From DASSKW01 sp035690065 (GTDB taxonomy: Bacteria > Pseudomonadota > Gammaproteobacteria > Natronospirales > REEB76): a DNA stretch of 28,256 nucleotides. Positions 8,241 through 16,221 of the stretch are shown one piece after another (positions within the stretch are counted from its first letter, which is position 1; each line of letters starts with the position of its first letter). The notes under the pieces were generated by a model. The model saw only the letters and a program-made list of their open reading frames with translations, was not told the DNA's origin and did no database searches. The stretch covers positions 1 through 28,256 of the forward strand of contig DASSKW010000011.1 of assembly GCA_035690065.1 (NCBI GenBank), in the 5' to 3' direction. The translations under genes were made by a program, and so were the position numbers.

Positions 8241-9482
8241 TCACACGTTGCGGGTGGCAGTAACTGGCGAGACCGAGGCCGCGCGTAGCGCTGGGTTGAG
8301 TATCGCGAGCTGACCCAGCAGCCACAGCACGACCGCACTGATGGGCAGGTAGAACCACGACAGGCGTGGTATTTCGTAATAGCGCATCAGGGTCAGATTC
8401 AATGCCACGGCCAGGGTCAGACCGAATGCAATTCCGGTACTCACAATCAGGAAATTCTCAAGCTGGAAGTAATGCAGGATATCGCCGCGCGTGGCGCCGA
8501 TTGCGCGGCGAATACCGATCTGTTTGGTGCGTTGCTGCACCCAGAAACTCGCCAGGCCGGTGATGCCGAGTGCGGTGACGAACAGCAGGCCGCTTACCGA
8601 AGCCAACAACAGGCCAATCATGGTCACGTCGCGTTGAAAATAGGTGTGGCGGATCTGGTCGTAGGTCTTTTGCTCCTGAATGAGACGTTCTGGATTGAGT
8701 TTGTTGAGTGCGGCTACGGCAGCTTTGAGCACCTGCTGCCGGTCTTGCGACGCGCTACGCAGGATATACATCGCGTCGGCAGAATTCGGGCTGACCGGCC
8801 ACAGCATGCTGTAGTAATTGGTCGCCGGTTTGTCCAGATAAGGACGCAACAAATGATCGACAATGCCGACGACGTGCATCGGCTTGCCGTTGACATAGGC
8901 GCTTTGTCCTACTGCATCCTGTTCCGGATACAGACGCTGCGCCAGGCTGCGACTGATAATCATGACAGTTGGCGCATCGGCCTGTTGCAGGCTTTCCGTA
9001 ATGTATTCATCCGGCTCGAACTGTCGGCCCTCGACCAGATGCAGGCCCAGGGTTGTGAAGGTCCCGGGCGTGCCGGCGTATTCGCTGGGTTCTACGCAGT
9101 GCGGGCCGGGCGCATTGTCTTGTACGGCTTTCTGGAAATCTTCCTGTGTCGCGCATACAAATGTGGACGAACTGTTTCTGTTCAGTGGCAACGAACCGTT
9201 CATGATAGCCGCCGCTGACTGCACGCCGGGAAGCGCGCGCAGGACCGCGAGATCGGCCGCCTGCTGAGCCTCGGCGTTATCGTCCTTACGGATATCTTCG
9301 CTGGAGATAACCGACAACTGGTTTTCCGCAAGCCCGCTGGGCAAGTTGACTTGTTCAATCCGGTTGACGATCAGGAACACCGCGTTGCAGACGATGGCGC
9401 AGGTGCAAGCGATCTGCAGCATTAGCAGGAATGTGGTCAGACGGTGGTGGCGCAGACTGGAAATGATTGGGTGAATGCGCAT
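8241..9482 (-). CDS. MacB/FtsX-type ABC permease, B type, pair 3
   Basis: This is a 413-aa ABC permease. TM1 near residues 15-38 contains the B-type motif IVCNAVFLIVNRIE. A roughly 220-residue periplasmic MacB core domain follows, then three C-terminal helices of the FtsX domain. The cytoplasmic coupling motif KQIGIRRAIGATRGDILHYF precedes the second helix. The C-terminal SPVTATRNV is typical of MacB-like permeases. I chose ATG 9482 because the B homologues begin at the equivalent residue; ATG 9494, overlapping the upstream stop as ATGA, adds four residues. It is closer to the first B protein than to the second. It pairs with the A-type permease directly upstream. No ATPase domain is present; energy would come from the shared ATPase. 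Confidence 0.93.
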   Translation of the reverse strand: MRIHPIISSLRHHRLTTFLLMLQIACTCAIVCNAVFLIVNRIEQVNLPSGLAENQLSVISSEDIRKDDNAEAQQAADLAVLRALPGVQSAAAIMNGSLPLNRNSSSTFVCATQEDFQKAVQDNAPGPHCVEPSEYAGTPGTFTTLGLHLVEGRQFEPDEYITESLQQADAPTVMIISRSLAQRLYPEQDAVGQSAYVNGKPMHVVGIVDHLLRPYLDKPATNYYSMLWPVSPNSADAMYILRSASQDRQQVLKAAVAALNKLNPERLIQEQKTYDQIRHTYFQRDVTMIGLLLASVSGLLFVTALGITGLASFWVQQRTKQIGIRRAIGATRGDILHYFQLENFLIVSTGIAFGLTLAVALNLTLMRYYEIPRLSWFYLPISAVVLWLLGQLAILNPALRAASVSPVTATRNV

Positions 9483-9490
9483 GGCAGGTC

Positions 9491-10807
9491 TCATTGGGTT
9501 TTCAGAAGCGACGCCGGCGGCACGCGGCAGGCGCGCCAGGCGGGCAGCATGCCTGCCAGCACACTGGCAAAGAGCGCCAGCACCAACGTGCTGAGCAGCA
9601 TCGAAACGTCCATTTGTGCCAGTCGCGCATAATCGTCCGGACGCTGTCGCACGCTCCACAAGCCGAGTTCGGCGATGCCGAGTCCCAGCGCGCCACCGGC
9701 CAGGCCGATAATCGCCGATTCGATAGAGAATTGTATGAAGATGTCACGCTGGCCCGCGCCCATGGCGCGGCGCACACTGATTTCACTGCTGCGGCGCAGG
9801 AATTTCGCCAGCAGCAGGGCTACGATGTTCACCATGCACACGAACAGGAATCCGACCGCCAACCACAACTGCAACTTGATGTCGGTTGGCACCAGGTTCT
9901 GATGTGCCAGCCAGCCCATCAGGCTGTAAAGCTTTGCATTCGTTGCCGGTCGCTGAAAGCGCCCCAGTGCTTTTTGTTGTGCCGAATAATTCACCAGGAA
10001 TTGCCGATATGCAGAAACCTGTTCCTGATTCTTCAGTTGTACCCAGACCTGCAGCCACGTCATGCAACCGCTGGTTCTTTCATCGTCGGTCGAGCTATTC
10101 TTGCACCAGGATGACTGATTGCCGCTTACTCCAAGTTTCAGATCGACTGCAGTAGACAGCGGCAGAAAGAACTGGTCCGGGTCACTAAACAGATCGCCGG
10201 TATCATCTGAATAGAACTGCGGTTGCGGATTCCAGTTATCAGTGATCCCGATAACACGGAAATCGTTATCGCCGAAGCGTACCTCCTGACCGATGCAGGT
10301 CTTTCCGCCACACAATTTCTGCGCCAGGTCATTGCTCAGCACCACTACGCGGGCTTTGGCGTCTTCTTCCTGTTGTGACCATGCGCGGCCGCTCATAAAC
10401 GGCATGCCGAACATTGAGAAGAAATCCGGAGTTGTGTAACGGCCGTCAGCGTAGAAAGGCTGCAAATCCATTTGCGAAGGTCGCACCAGCAGCGCGCCAC
10501 CGCTCATCGCCGCCTGATGTTCAGCGCGATGAGCCTGTAGCAACGCCATCGCATCCACCCAGGTGAAATCGGCGCTTGCGTCTGGCGCGTGTGGATTGTT
10601 ACCGTAGTTCGATGGCAACGGATCAAGGTGCGGATAGAACAGTTGCGCGCTGCGCCCCGGTATTGGATCGCCGGACATCACATGCAACACGGTGATCATG
10701 GTCATACTGGCACCGATGCCGAGACCGATGGCTAATACCATCAGCGCGGTCAATACCGGGTTACGTTTCAAACTGCGTAACGCGAGATTGAGGTAATAGC
10801 TGAACAT
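9491..10807 (-). CDS. MacB/FtsX-type ABC permease, A type, pair 3
   Basis: This is a 438-aa permease starting MFSYYLNLALRSLKRNP, the A-type signature. TM1 is at about 20-42, and a large periplasmic core domain spans roughly 43-290. Three C-terminal helices carry the coupling motif RSSEISVRRAMGAGQRDIF. A cysteine pair in the periplasmic domain (Cys-x12-Cys, within SWCKNSSTDDERTSGC) has positional counterparts in the other two A proteins. A second nearby pair (KLCGGKTC) is unique to this copy. The start has GAGGA upstream. A REP-like repeat separates it from the preceding B gene, while the following B gene begins 8 bases after its stop. The substrate is unknown. Confidence 0.93.
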   Translation of the reverse strand: MFSYYLNLALRSLKRNPVLTALMVLAIGLGIGASMTMITVLHVMSGDPIPGRSAQLFYPHLDPLPSNYGNNPHAPDASADFTWVDAMALLQAHRAEHQAAMSGGALLVRPSQMDLQPFYADGRYTTPDFFSMFGMPFMSGRAWSQQEEDAKARVVVLSNDLAQKLCGGKTCIGQEVRFGDNDFRVIGITDNWNPQPQFYSDDTGDLFSDPDQFFLPLSTAVDLKLGVSGNQSSWCKNSSTDDERTSGCMTWLQVWVQLKNQEQVSAYRQFLVNYSAQQKALGRFQRPATNAKLYSLMGWLAHQNLVPTDIKLQLWLAVGFLFVCMVNIVALLLAKFLRRSSEISVRRAMGAGQRDIFIQFSIESAIIGLAGGALGLGIAELGLWSVRQRPDDYARLAQMDVSMLLSTLVLALFASVLAGMLPAWRACRVPPASLLKTQ

Positions 10808-10828
10808 CAGAATGATTCCTCAAGTTGG

Positions 10829-10940
10829 ACCCTCTCCCGGCGGGACAGGGGGCGGAGTAAGGATCCGTACTTGCCTGATGTGTCCGCAAGCTCCGCACTC
10901 TCATCCGGCCCCTCGGGTTACCTTCTCCCAACGGGAGAAG
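10829..10940. repeat. REP-like paired hairpin repeat, copy 1
   Basis: Two short GC-rich palindromes (near 10831-10850, and 10922-10940 reading CTTCTCCCAACGGGAGAAG) flank a spacer. The segment TCATCCGGCCC-TCGGGT-ACCTTCTCCC is shared in the same order and orientation with copy 2 at 13552-13664. It fills the junction between the pair-2 B gene and the pair-3 A gene. This is typical of dispersed intergenic REP/BIME-type elements. No T-tract follows, so it is probably an mRNA-stability or pausing element rather than a full terminator. Confidence 0.65.
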
Positions 10941-10950
10941 AGAACAATGT

Positions 10951-12201
10951 TCAACCGCTGCGCGTGGCTTCCACCGGTGACACATTGGAAGCGCGGCGAG
11001 CGGGCGCAAACACGGCAGCCTGTCCCAGTATCAGTACCGTCACGATGCCGATCAATACATAAGTCAACGGCAAGCGGTCCATCTCAAAATAATGCATCAG
11101 CAGCAGGTTGAGGCCGATTGCCAGCGCCACGCCGAGCACCGCACCACCGCCGGCAATCATCAGGTTCTCGGTCTGGAAGTAATGCAGGATATCGATCTTG
11201 CGTGCACCCAGCGCGCGCCGCACTCCGATCTGTCTGTGACGTTGTCCGACCCAGAAACTGGTCAGGCCGACGATGCCGGCGGCGGTGACTGCGATCAACA
11301 TCAGGCAGATGGTTCCCATCAGCACCGCCATGCCGATGTCGGCCCGGTAGGCGTGCGCGCGGATGTCGGCAAACGAACGTACGCTGTCGTCGTCCAATAC
11401 GCGCATCGGATCGGTCTTGTAGAGCGCCGGTGTGACTTCGCGCATGGCGGCGGCCAGTCGGCCCGGCTTGGCGCGAACGGCGTAACGTGAAAAGTTGGCA
11501 TTGATTCGTGTCGGGACCAGTGTCGAATACCAGGTAAAGCTGTTCGCCCAACTGCCGGCAGCAGGCACCTGCAGACGCGCCACCACGCCGACGATGGTGG
11601 TCGGCTTGCTGTTGCCGTTGATGTAGATCTGTTTGCCGACTGCCCCCTTGGGGAAAAGCTTGTCGGCGATCGCTTTGGTGACGATCACGACGTCGGGGGC
11701 ATTTTTGCCGCGGAACCCTTCGTGATGGACATCGCCGGCATTGAACGCACGACCGGCGATCAGTTTCAGCCCGAGCGTCTGTAGCATCTGCGCGTCGCCG
11801 AAGTAATAGGCTGTATGCAGCGAACCCTTTATCTGTCCGTCACCGGGTTGCGTTGCCAGCGAACCGGTCCAGGACGAATCGAGCAAGGGTACGGAATTGA
11901 TGGTCGTCACGGAGGCAACGTCCGGCAGGTTGCGCAGTGTCGCGAGATCCTCTTTCAGAAGCGTGTCGAGTTTTTCGATGCTGGCCGGATCGTCGCCGGT
12001 TGGCGCCCCTACCCATTGCTGGCTTACCAGGAACAGATTGCTTTCGTCGAGGCCGGTGGGCCGATGTATGCGTTCGATGCGCTGGCCGATGATGAATACT
12101 GCGTTGCACACGATGGCGAGAGTCAGTGCGATCTGCAGTGCGATCAGCACCACGCCCGCCTTGTGCTTGCGTAACGCCGCGAGGATGGGATGCAAGGTCA
12201 T
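10951..12201 (-). CDS. MacB/FtsX-type ABC permease, B type, pair 2
   Basis: This is a 416-aa permease with the B-type N-terminus MTLHPILAALRKHKAG, TM1 carrying AIVCNAVFIIGQRIERI, a periplasmic core domain, and three C-terminal helices. The coupling motif is RQIGVRRALGARKIDILHYF, and the C-terminus SNVSPVEATRSG is the conserved MacB-like tail. The ATG at 12201 follows the pair-2 A stop by 10 bases and has GAGGA overlapping that stop. It is the most divergent of the three B proteins: its last helix (VTVLILGQAAVFAPARRAS) lacks the VLWLLGQLA block shared by the other two. Copy 1 of the REP-like repeat lies just after its stop. Confidence 0.93.
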   Translation of the reverse strand: MTLHPILAALRKHKAGVVLIALQIALTLAIVCNAVFIIGQRIERIHRPTGLDESNLFLVSQQWVGAPTGDDPASIEKLDTLLKEDLATLRNLPDVASVTTINSVPLLDSSWTGSLATQPGDGQIKGSLHTAYYFGDAQMLQTLGLKLIAGRAFNAGDVHHEGFRGKNAPDVVIVTKAIADKLFPKGAVGKQIYINGNSKPTTIVGVVARLQVPAAGSWANSFTWYSTLVPTRINANFSRYAVRAKPGRLAAAMREVTPALYKTDPMRVLDDDSVRSFADIRAHAYRADIGMAVLMGTICLMLIAVTAAGIVGLTSFWVGQRHRQIGVRRALGARKIDILHYFQTENLMIAGGGAVLGVALAIGLNLLLMHYFEMDRLPLTYVLIGIVTVLILGQAAVFAPARRASNVSPVEATRSG

Positions 12202-12211
12202 GAGTCGTTCC

Positions 12212-13531
12212 TCAGTTCGATTTCAATTGCCACGCAGGCTGAACCTGTGAAGCGCGGAACGTGGGGTAGAGTCCGGCGAGCATGGCAGTTGCCACTGCCA
12301 CCACCAGAGTCAGCAGTAGTAGCGATATATCGAGTCGCGCCAGGTTGGCGATGTCCCGCGGCAGCACCCAACCGACACTGGCAACGCCAATCCCGGTCAA
12401 TACCACGCCCACGATGCCGCCGGCGAGTCCGACCATCGATGCTTCGATCAGAAACTGGGTATAGATCTCGCGTTTGGATGCTCCCAATGCCCGGCGTATG
12501 CCGATTTCCGGCGCCCGGCGCAAGAACTTGGCCAGCAGCAGCCCAACGGTATTGACCAGACACACGATCAACAAGCCGAACGCTACCAGCAGCGAGATCC
12601 TGGTGTCTGGCGGCACGACATGCTCGAATTCGAGAAATGCCGGTATATCGCGCAGCCGGTTGTTAGGTGGCCAGTTGTAGCGACCGGCCTGCTGCTGTTC
12701 GCGGGCATAATTATCCAGGAACTGCCGGTATGCGGTGACCTGAGCAGCGGTGTCCAACTCGACCATGAATTCGGTCCACACACAGCTCGAATGTTGCAGA
12801 CCGACGAAGCCGGGCTCGCTGGGCGTCTGGTCGCAGTTGGTGTTGCCATTGTTGGGGATACTCGCAGCGATGGCTGTCTGGAACGGCAGGAACACGTCGT
12901 CACGGTCGGTACTGAAACCGCCGGTGTTGACTACATCATAGAAACGCGGTTGCGGATTCCAGTCGGCGAGTACGCCGACCACCTGATAGGGGCGACCCTC
13001 GATCTCCAGCGTCTTGCCGACACTATTGACGTCACCGAATATTTTCCGGTTCAGCTTGTCACTGATCACGACCACCTGTGCCCGCCGGTCGTCATCCGCG
13101 TCGTTCCAGCCGCTGCCGTAACGAAACGGCGCATCGACCATCGGGAAAAATTCGCTGTACACGGCATGGCCGCTGACGTTGATTGGGTGGCGGTTGCCCT
13201 GCGGGGGAACCACCGACGGCGAGATCTCGTACAGGGCCGATTGCAGGACGCCACGCTGTGCCTGCGTCAGTGCCACGGCGTCGATATAGTCCAATGCATC
13301 CGGTGGTTCATTGCTGTTCTTGCTGCGGCCATGAGGGCCCCAGCTATCGATCTGGGGTATAAACAGCCGCGACGATTTCCAGGGGATGGGGTCACCTGAA
13401 ACGGCACGAAATACCGAGAACGTCGTCATCGAGGCGCCGACACCAAACGCGATGGTCATTATCATCAACACGGTCAGCGCCGGATTACGCTTCAGACTGC
13501 GTAACGCGAGATTGAGGTAATAGCTGAACAT
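12212..13531 (-). CDS. MacB/FtsX-type ABC permease, A type, pair 2
   Basis: This is a 439-aa permease beginning MFSYYLNLALRSLKRNP. The ATG at 13531 has GGAG 7 nt upstream and matches the A-type start; an in-frame ATG at 13543 would add four residues. The architecture is TM1, a periplasmic MacB core domain, and three C-terminal helices with coupling motif APEIGIRRALGASKREIYTQF. The periplasmic domain has the A-type cysteine pair (Cys-x16-Cys). It differs from the other A proteins in the segment after it (AGRYNWPP in place of LGRFxxxx). Copy 2 of the REP-like repeat separates it from the preceding B gene, and the following B gene starts 10 bases after its stop. Confidence 0.93.
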   Translation of the reverse strand: MFSYYLNLALRSLKRNPALTVLMIMTIAFGVGASMTTFSVFRAVSGDPIPWKSSRLFIPQIDSWGPHGRSKNSNEPPDALDYIDAVALTQAQRGVLQSALYEISPSVVPPQGNRHPINVSGHAVYSEFFPMVDAPFRYGSGWNDADDDRRAQVVVISDKLNRKIFGDVNSVGKTLEIEGRPYQVVGVLADWNPQPRFYDVVNTGGFSTDRDDVFLPFQTAIAASIPNNGNTNCDQTPSEPGFVGLQHSSCVWTEFMVELDTAAQVTAYRQFLDNYAREQQQAGRYNWPPNNRLRDIPAFLEFEHVVPPDTRISLLVAFGLLIVCLVNTVGLLLAKFLRRAPEIGIRRALGASKREIYTQFLIEASMVGLAGGIVGVVLTGIGVASVGWVLPRDIANLARLDISLLLLTLVVAVATAMLAGLYPTFRASQVQPAWQLKSN

Positions 13532-13551
13532 AGATGACTCCATCTTTATGA

Positions 13552-13664
13552 TTTCCCTTTCCCTTCGGGAGAGGGGTTGGGTGAGGGTAGAAACTCACGG
13601 ACCTCCACGGATCCGCACCTTCATCCGGCCCTTCGGGTCACCTTCTCCCTCCGGGAGAAGGGTA
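13552..13664. repeat. REP-like paired hairpin repeat, copy 2
   Basis: Palindromes near 13555-13576 and at 13641-13661 (CCTTCTCCCTCCGGGAGAAGG) flank a spacer with GGGTGAGGGT and GGATCCGCAC. It shares its right half almost base for base with copy 1 at 10829-10940. It fills the junction between the pair-1 B gene and the pair-2 A gene, the same relative place as copy 1. No T-tract follows on the operon strand. Confidence 0.7.
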
Positions 13665-13670
13665 AATCTT

Positions 13671-14885
13671 TCACACACTCCTGGTCGCGACGACTGGCGG
13701 CACTTGCGCGGCGCGCAATGCTGGCCCCAGTACGGCCAGTTGTCCCAGCAGCCACAGAACGATGGCGCCGACTGGCAGATACAGCCACGGCAGGTGCGGT
13801 AGTTCGTAACGCGTCATCAGGAACAGGTTGATGCCGTAGGCCAGCGTCATGCCCAATACGATGCCGAAAGTGACGATCAGGAAATTTTCGGTCTGAAAAT
13901 AGCGCAGGATGTCGCCACGCGTAGCGCCCAAGGCACGCCGGATGCCGATCTGTTTGCGGCGTTGCGTTACCCAGAAACTGGTGAGCCCCACGATGCCGAG
14001 CGCCGTGACCAGCAGCAGCGCGATGATTACACCGGCCAGCATCCCCATCATCGTGCGGTCTTTCTCGAAATAACTCCGGCGCAGTGTGTCGAGCGTGTGG
14101 CTATCGGCGCGGTCGATCACTACATCCGGTATGGTTTTTGCGATCGTCGCCAGTGCGTCGCGCATGACGTGCGGCAGGTCTCCGGGTTCCGCCCGCAACA
14201 GATAACTGCCAGCGAGATACGGTCCCGGTTGAGCGGGCACGAATACCGACCACTCGCGCTGGTCGGCTGGCCCCGAGGGATCGGGTCTCACCAGTGCATT
14301 CAGCACGCCGACCACGCGAAACTGTGACGTGCCCATCCAGAACTGTTTGCCGATCGGGTTGGTGCCTGGCCACAGATGTTCAGCCAACGCACGTGTGATC
14401 TGTACCGGGGCACTGGCCGGCACGAAATTGACGACCGGTTGCTGATAATCTTCCGATTGAGGAGCGCGCCCGGATGCCATCTGCAATCCCAATGCCTGAA
14501 AGCTGCCCGGGCCGCCGACATAGAAATCCACCACGCCGCCGAAATGCTGTGCGGCGGCATCAGTGAAGATGCCGGCCGTGCCGCGACGCATACCGAATGG
14601 GATGGAATTGATAACGCTGACGGATTTCACGCCGGCGATGCCGTGTAGCGCAGTCAATACCCGCGCATTGAGATCGTCGGCCTTGCTGACGTCATAACCG
14701 GTCAACTGGATAGTCGCCAGCGAAGCCCCGTCTACACCACTGTCAATCTGTACAAAGGCGAGCCGGTTGGCGATCAGAAAACAGGCGTTGCACAATACGG
14801 CACAAGCCAACGCTATCTCCACCGCGATCAGCAAGGTTGCCAGGCGGTGTCTGCGTAGTGCGATCAGGATGGGGCGAATCTGCAC
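13671..14885 (-). CDS. MacB/FtsX-type ABC permease, B type, pair 1
   Basis: This is a 404-aa permease. The frame is open far upstream (an ATG at 15137 exists), but that region overlaps the preceding A gene. The B-type N-terminus (QIRPILIALRRHRLATLL) begins at GTG 14885, 8 bases after the A stop, with GAGGT overlapping the stop. TM1 contains the B-type CNACFLIANRL. The periplasmic core domain is followed by three helices with coupling motif KQIGIRRALGATRGDILRYF. The tail, VLWLLGQLAVLGPALRAAQ, closely resembles that of the pair-3 B protein. It uses the shared ATPase. The substrate is unknown. Confidence 0.92.
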   Translation of the reverse strand: MQIRPILIALRRHRLATLLIAVEIALACAVLCNACFLIANRLAFVQIDSGVDGASLATIQLTGYDVSKADDLNARVLTALHGIAGVKSVSVINSIPFGMRRGTAGIFTDAAAQHFGGVVDFYVGGPGSFQALGLQMASGRAPQSEDYQQPVVNFVPASAPVQITRALAEHLWPGTNPIGKQFWMGTSQFRVVGVLNALVRPDPSGPADQREWSVFVPAQPGPYLAGSYLLRAEPGDLPHVMRDALATIAKTIPDVVIDRADSHTLDTLRRSYFEKDRTMMGMLAGVIIALLLVTALGIVGLTSFWVTQRRKQIGIRRALGATRGDILRYFQTENFLIVTFGIVLGMTLAYGINLFLMTRYELPHLPWLYLPVGAIVLWLLGQLAVLGPALRAAQVPPVVATRSV

Positions 14886-14896
14886 GATGACGTACC

Positions 14897-16210
14897 TCAC
14901 AAGGTTTTCAATTGCAGCGCAGGCATGACGCGACTGGCGCGTAGCGCCGGCAATACGCCAGCCAGCAGACTGGCTGCAATGGCGAGCACGAAGGTGAGCA
15001 CGAACATGCCGGTGTCCAGATGCACCAGGTCCGCATAGGCTATCGGCTGCCGGCGTATCAGCCAGAGGCCGATCAGGGTCAGCAACCAGCCGCCGATGCC
15101 ACCGAGCAGGCCGATCAGGCCGGCTTCCACCAGACATTGCGCGAACACTGCGCTGCGGCTGGCACCGAGTGCGCGACGCACGCCGATCTCACCTGCGCGG
15201 CGCAGAAATTTTGCCAACAACAGACTGATGGTGTTGAACAGGCAGATGATGAGGAATGCGAATGCCAACCAGGTCTGCAAACGCACGTCACTGGGTACTA
15301 CGTGATTGAAATCGAGCCATTGCATCAGTGAGAGCAGGCGAGTGTCGGTATATTCGAACCGGCCCAGTGATTTCTGCTGTGCTGCATAATCGGCGAGGAA
15401 CTGGCGATAAGCCGCAACTTTTGCGTTGTTGTCCAGTTGCACCCACAGGCCGATCCATACACAAGCTGAGTTCTCCAGATGACCCGGTGTCTCGGGGACT
15501 CGCCAGCAGGTGAATTGCTGAAAGTTCCCGTCGTTGATTTCAAGCCCGGTATTGAACGGCGTGAACACGTCTTGCGGCGCCGTATAGAAACTCGCGGTAT
15601 CACCCGCCGCGAAACGTCCACCACGCACGTCGTAGAACAATGGCGACGGTCGCCACGGCGCCAGCACGCCGACGATGCGCACATCGCTGTCGCCCAATCG
15701 CAGGGTCTGGCCAACGCTGTCAGCACCGTTGAACAAGCGGTCATTGAGATCGGACGAGATTACTGCGACACGCGCATGCCTGGCATCGTCGTCCGCGCTC
15801 CAGCTACGGCCATACTGGAATGGCACGCTGAACATCGGAAAGAAATCGGTGGTTGTTGACAGCATCTGCAACATCAACGGCGGAAGGTTCTTATCGGGGG
15901 CGCGGACCTTGATCGCGCTGTCAACGATCAACGTCTGCCGGTCAGCGCGATGCGCGCTCCACAGATCGACTGCGGAACGATAATCCAGCATGTCGAGCGG
16001 ATCCCGATGCTTGTCAGGATCCGAATGGACCTGCGCATAAAACAGGTGTGTACTTTTGCCGGGCAGCGGATCGCCTGACAGCAGGTGCATGACCGTCAGC
16101 GTGGTCATGCTGGCACCGATACCGACCGCGATCGCCAGCACCATCAGCACGGTGAGTACCGGGTTGTGTTTCAGGCTGCGCAGCGCCAGATTCATGTAAT
16201 AACTGAACAT
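14897..16210 (-). CDS. MacB/FtsX-type ABC permease, A type, pair 1
   Basis: This is a 437-aa permease with A-type start MFSYYMNLALRSLKHNP, TM1, a large periplasmic MacB core domain and three C-terminal FtsX helices. The coupling motif is AGEIGVRRALGASRSAVFAQ. The periplasmic domain has the A-type cysteine pair, Cys-x14-Cys, in FTCWRVPETPGHLENSAC. The segment SLGRFEYTDTRLLSLMQWL is closer to the pair-3 A protein than to the pair-2 one. It starts 11 bases after the ATPase stop and has CGGAG upstream. As the first permease behind the ATPase, it is the best candidate for the ancestral partner. Confidence 0.93.
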   Translation of the reverse strand: MFSYYMNLALRSLKHNPVLTVLMVLAIAVGIGASMTTLTVMHLLSGDPLPGKSTHLFYAQVHSDPDKHRDPLDMLDYRSAVDLWSAHRADRQTLIVDSAIKVRAPDKNLPPLMLQMLSTTTDFFPMFSVPFQYGRSWSADDDARHARVAVISSDLNDRLFNGADSVGQTLRLGDSDVRIVGVLAPWRPSPLFYDVRGGRFAAGDTASFYTAPQDVFTPFNTGLEINDGNFQQFTCWRVPETPGHLENSACVWIGLWVQLDNNAKVAAYRQFLADYAAQQKSLGRFEYTDTRLLSLMQWLDFNHVVPSDVRLQTWLAFAFLIICLFNTISLLLAKFLRRAGEIGVRRALGASRSAVFAQCLVEAGLIGLLGGIGGWLLTLIGLWLIRRQPIAYADLVHLDTGMFVLTFVLAIAASLLAGVLPALRASRVMPALQLKTL

Positions 16211-16221
16211 CGCGGCTCCGA

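Noticed and set aside
10812..11111. 99-aa plus-strand ORF across a REP-like repeat and the end of a permease gene
   Set aside because: It is made of repeat sequence and antisense permease sequence, with no domain.
10829..13664. REP-like hairpins as rho-independent terminators
   Set aside because: No T-tract follows the hairpins on the operon strand, and genes continue in the same direction with normal ribosome binding sites.
14886..15137. N-terminal extension of the pair-1 B permease to ATG 15137
   Set aside because: It overlaps the preceding A gene by about 240 bases and has no homology to the B-type N-termini; GTG 14885 with GAGGT fits the family.
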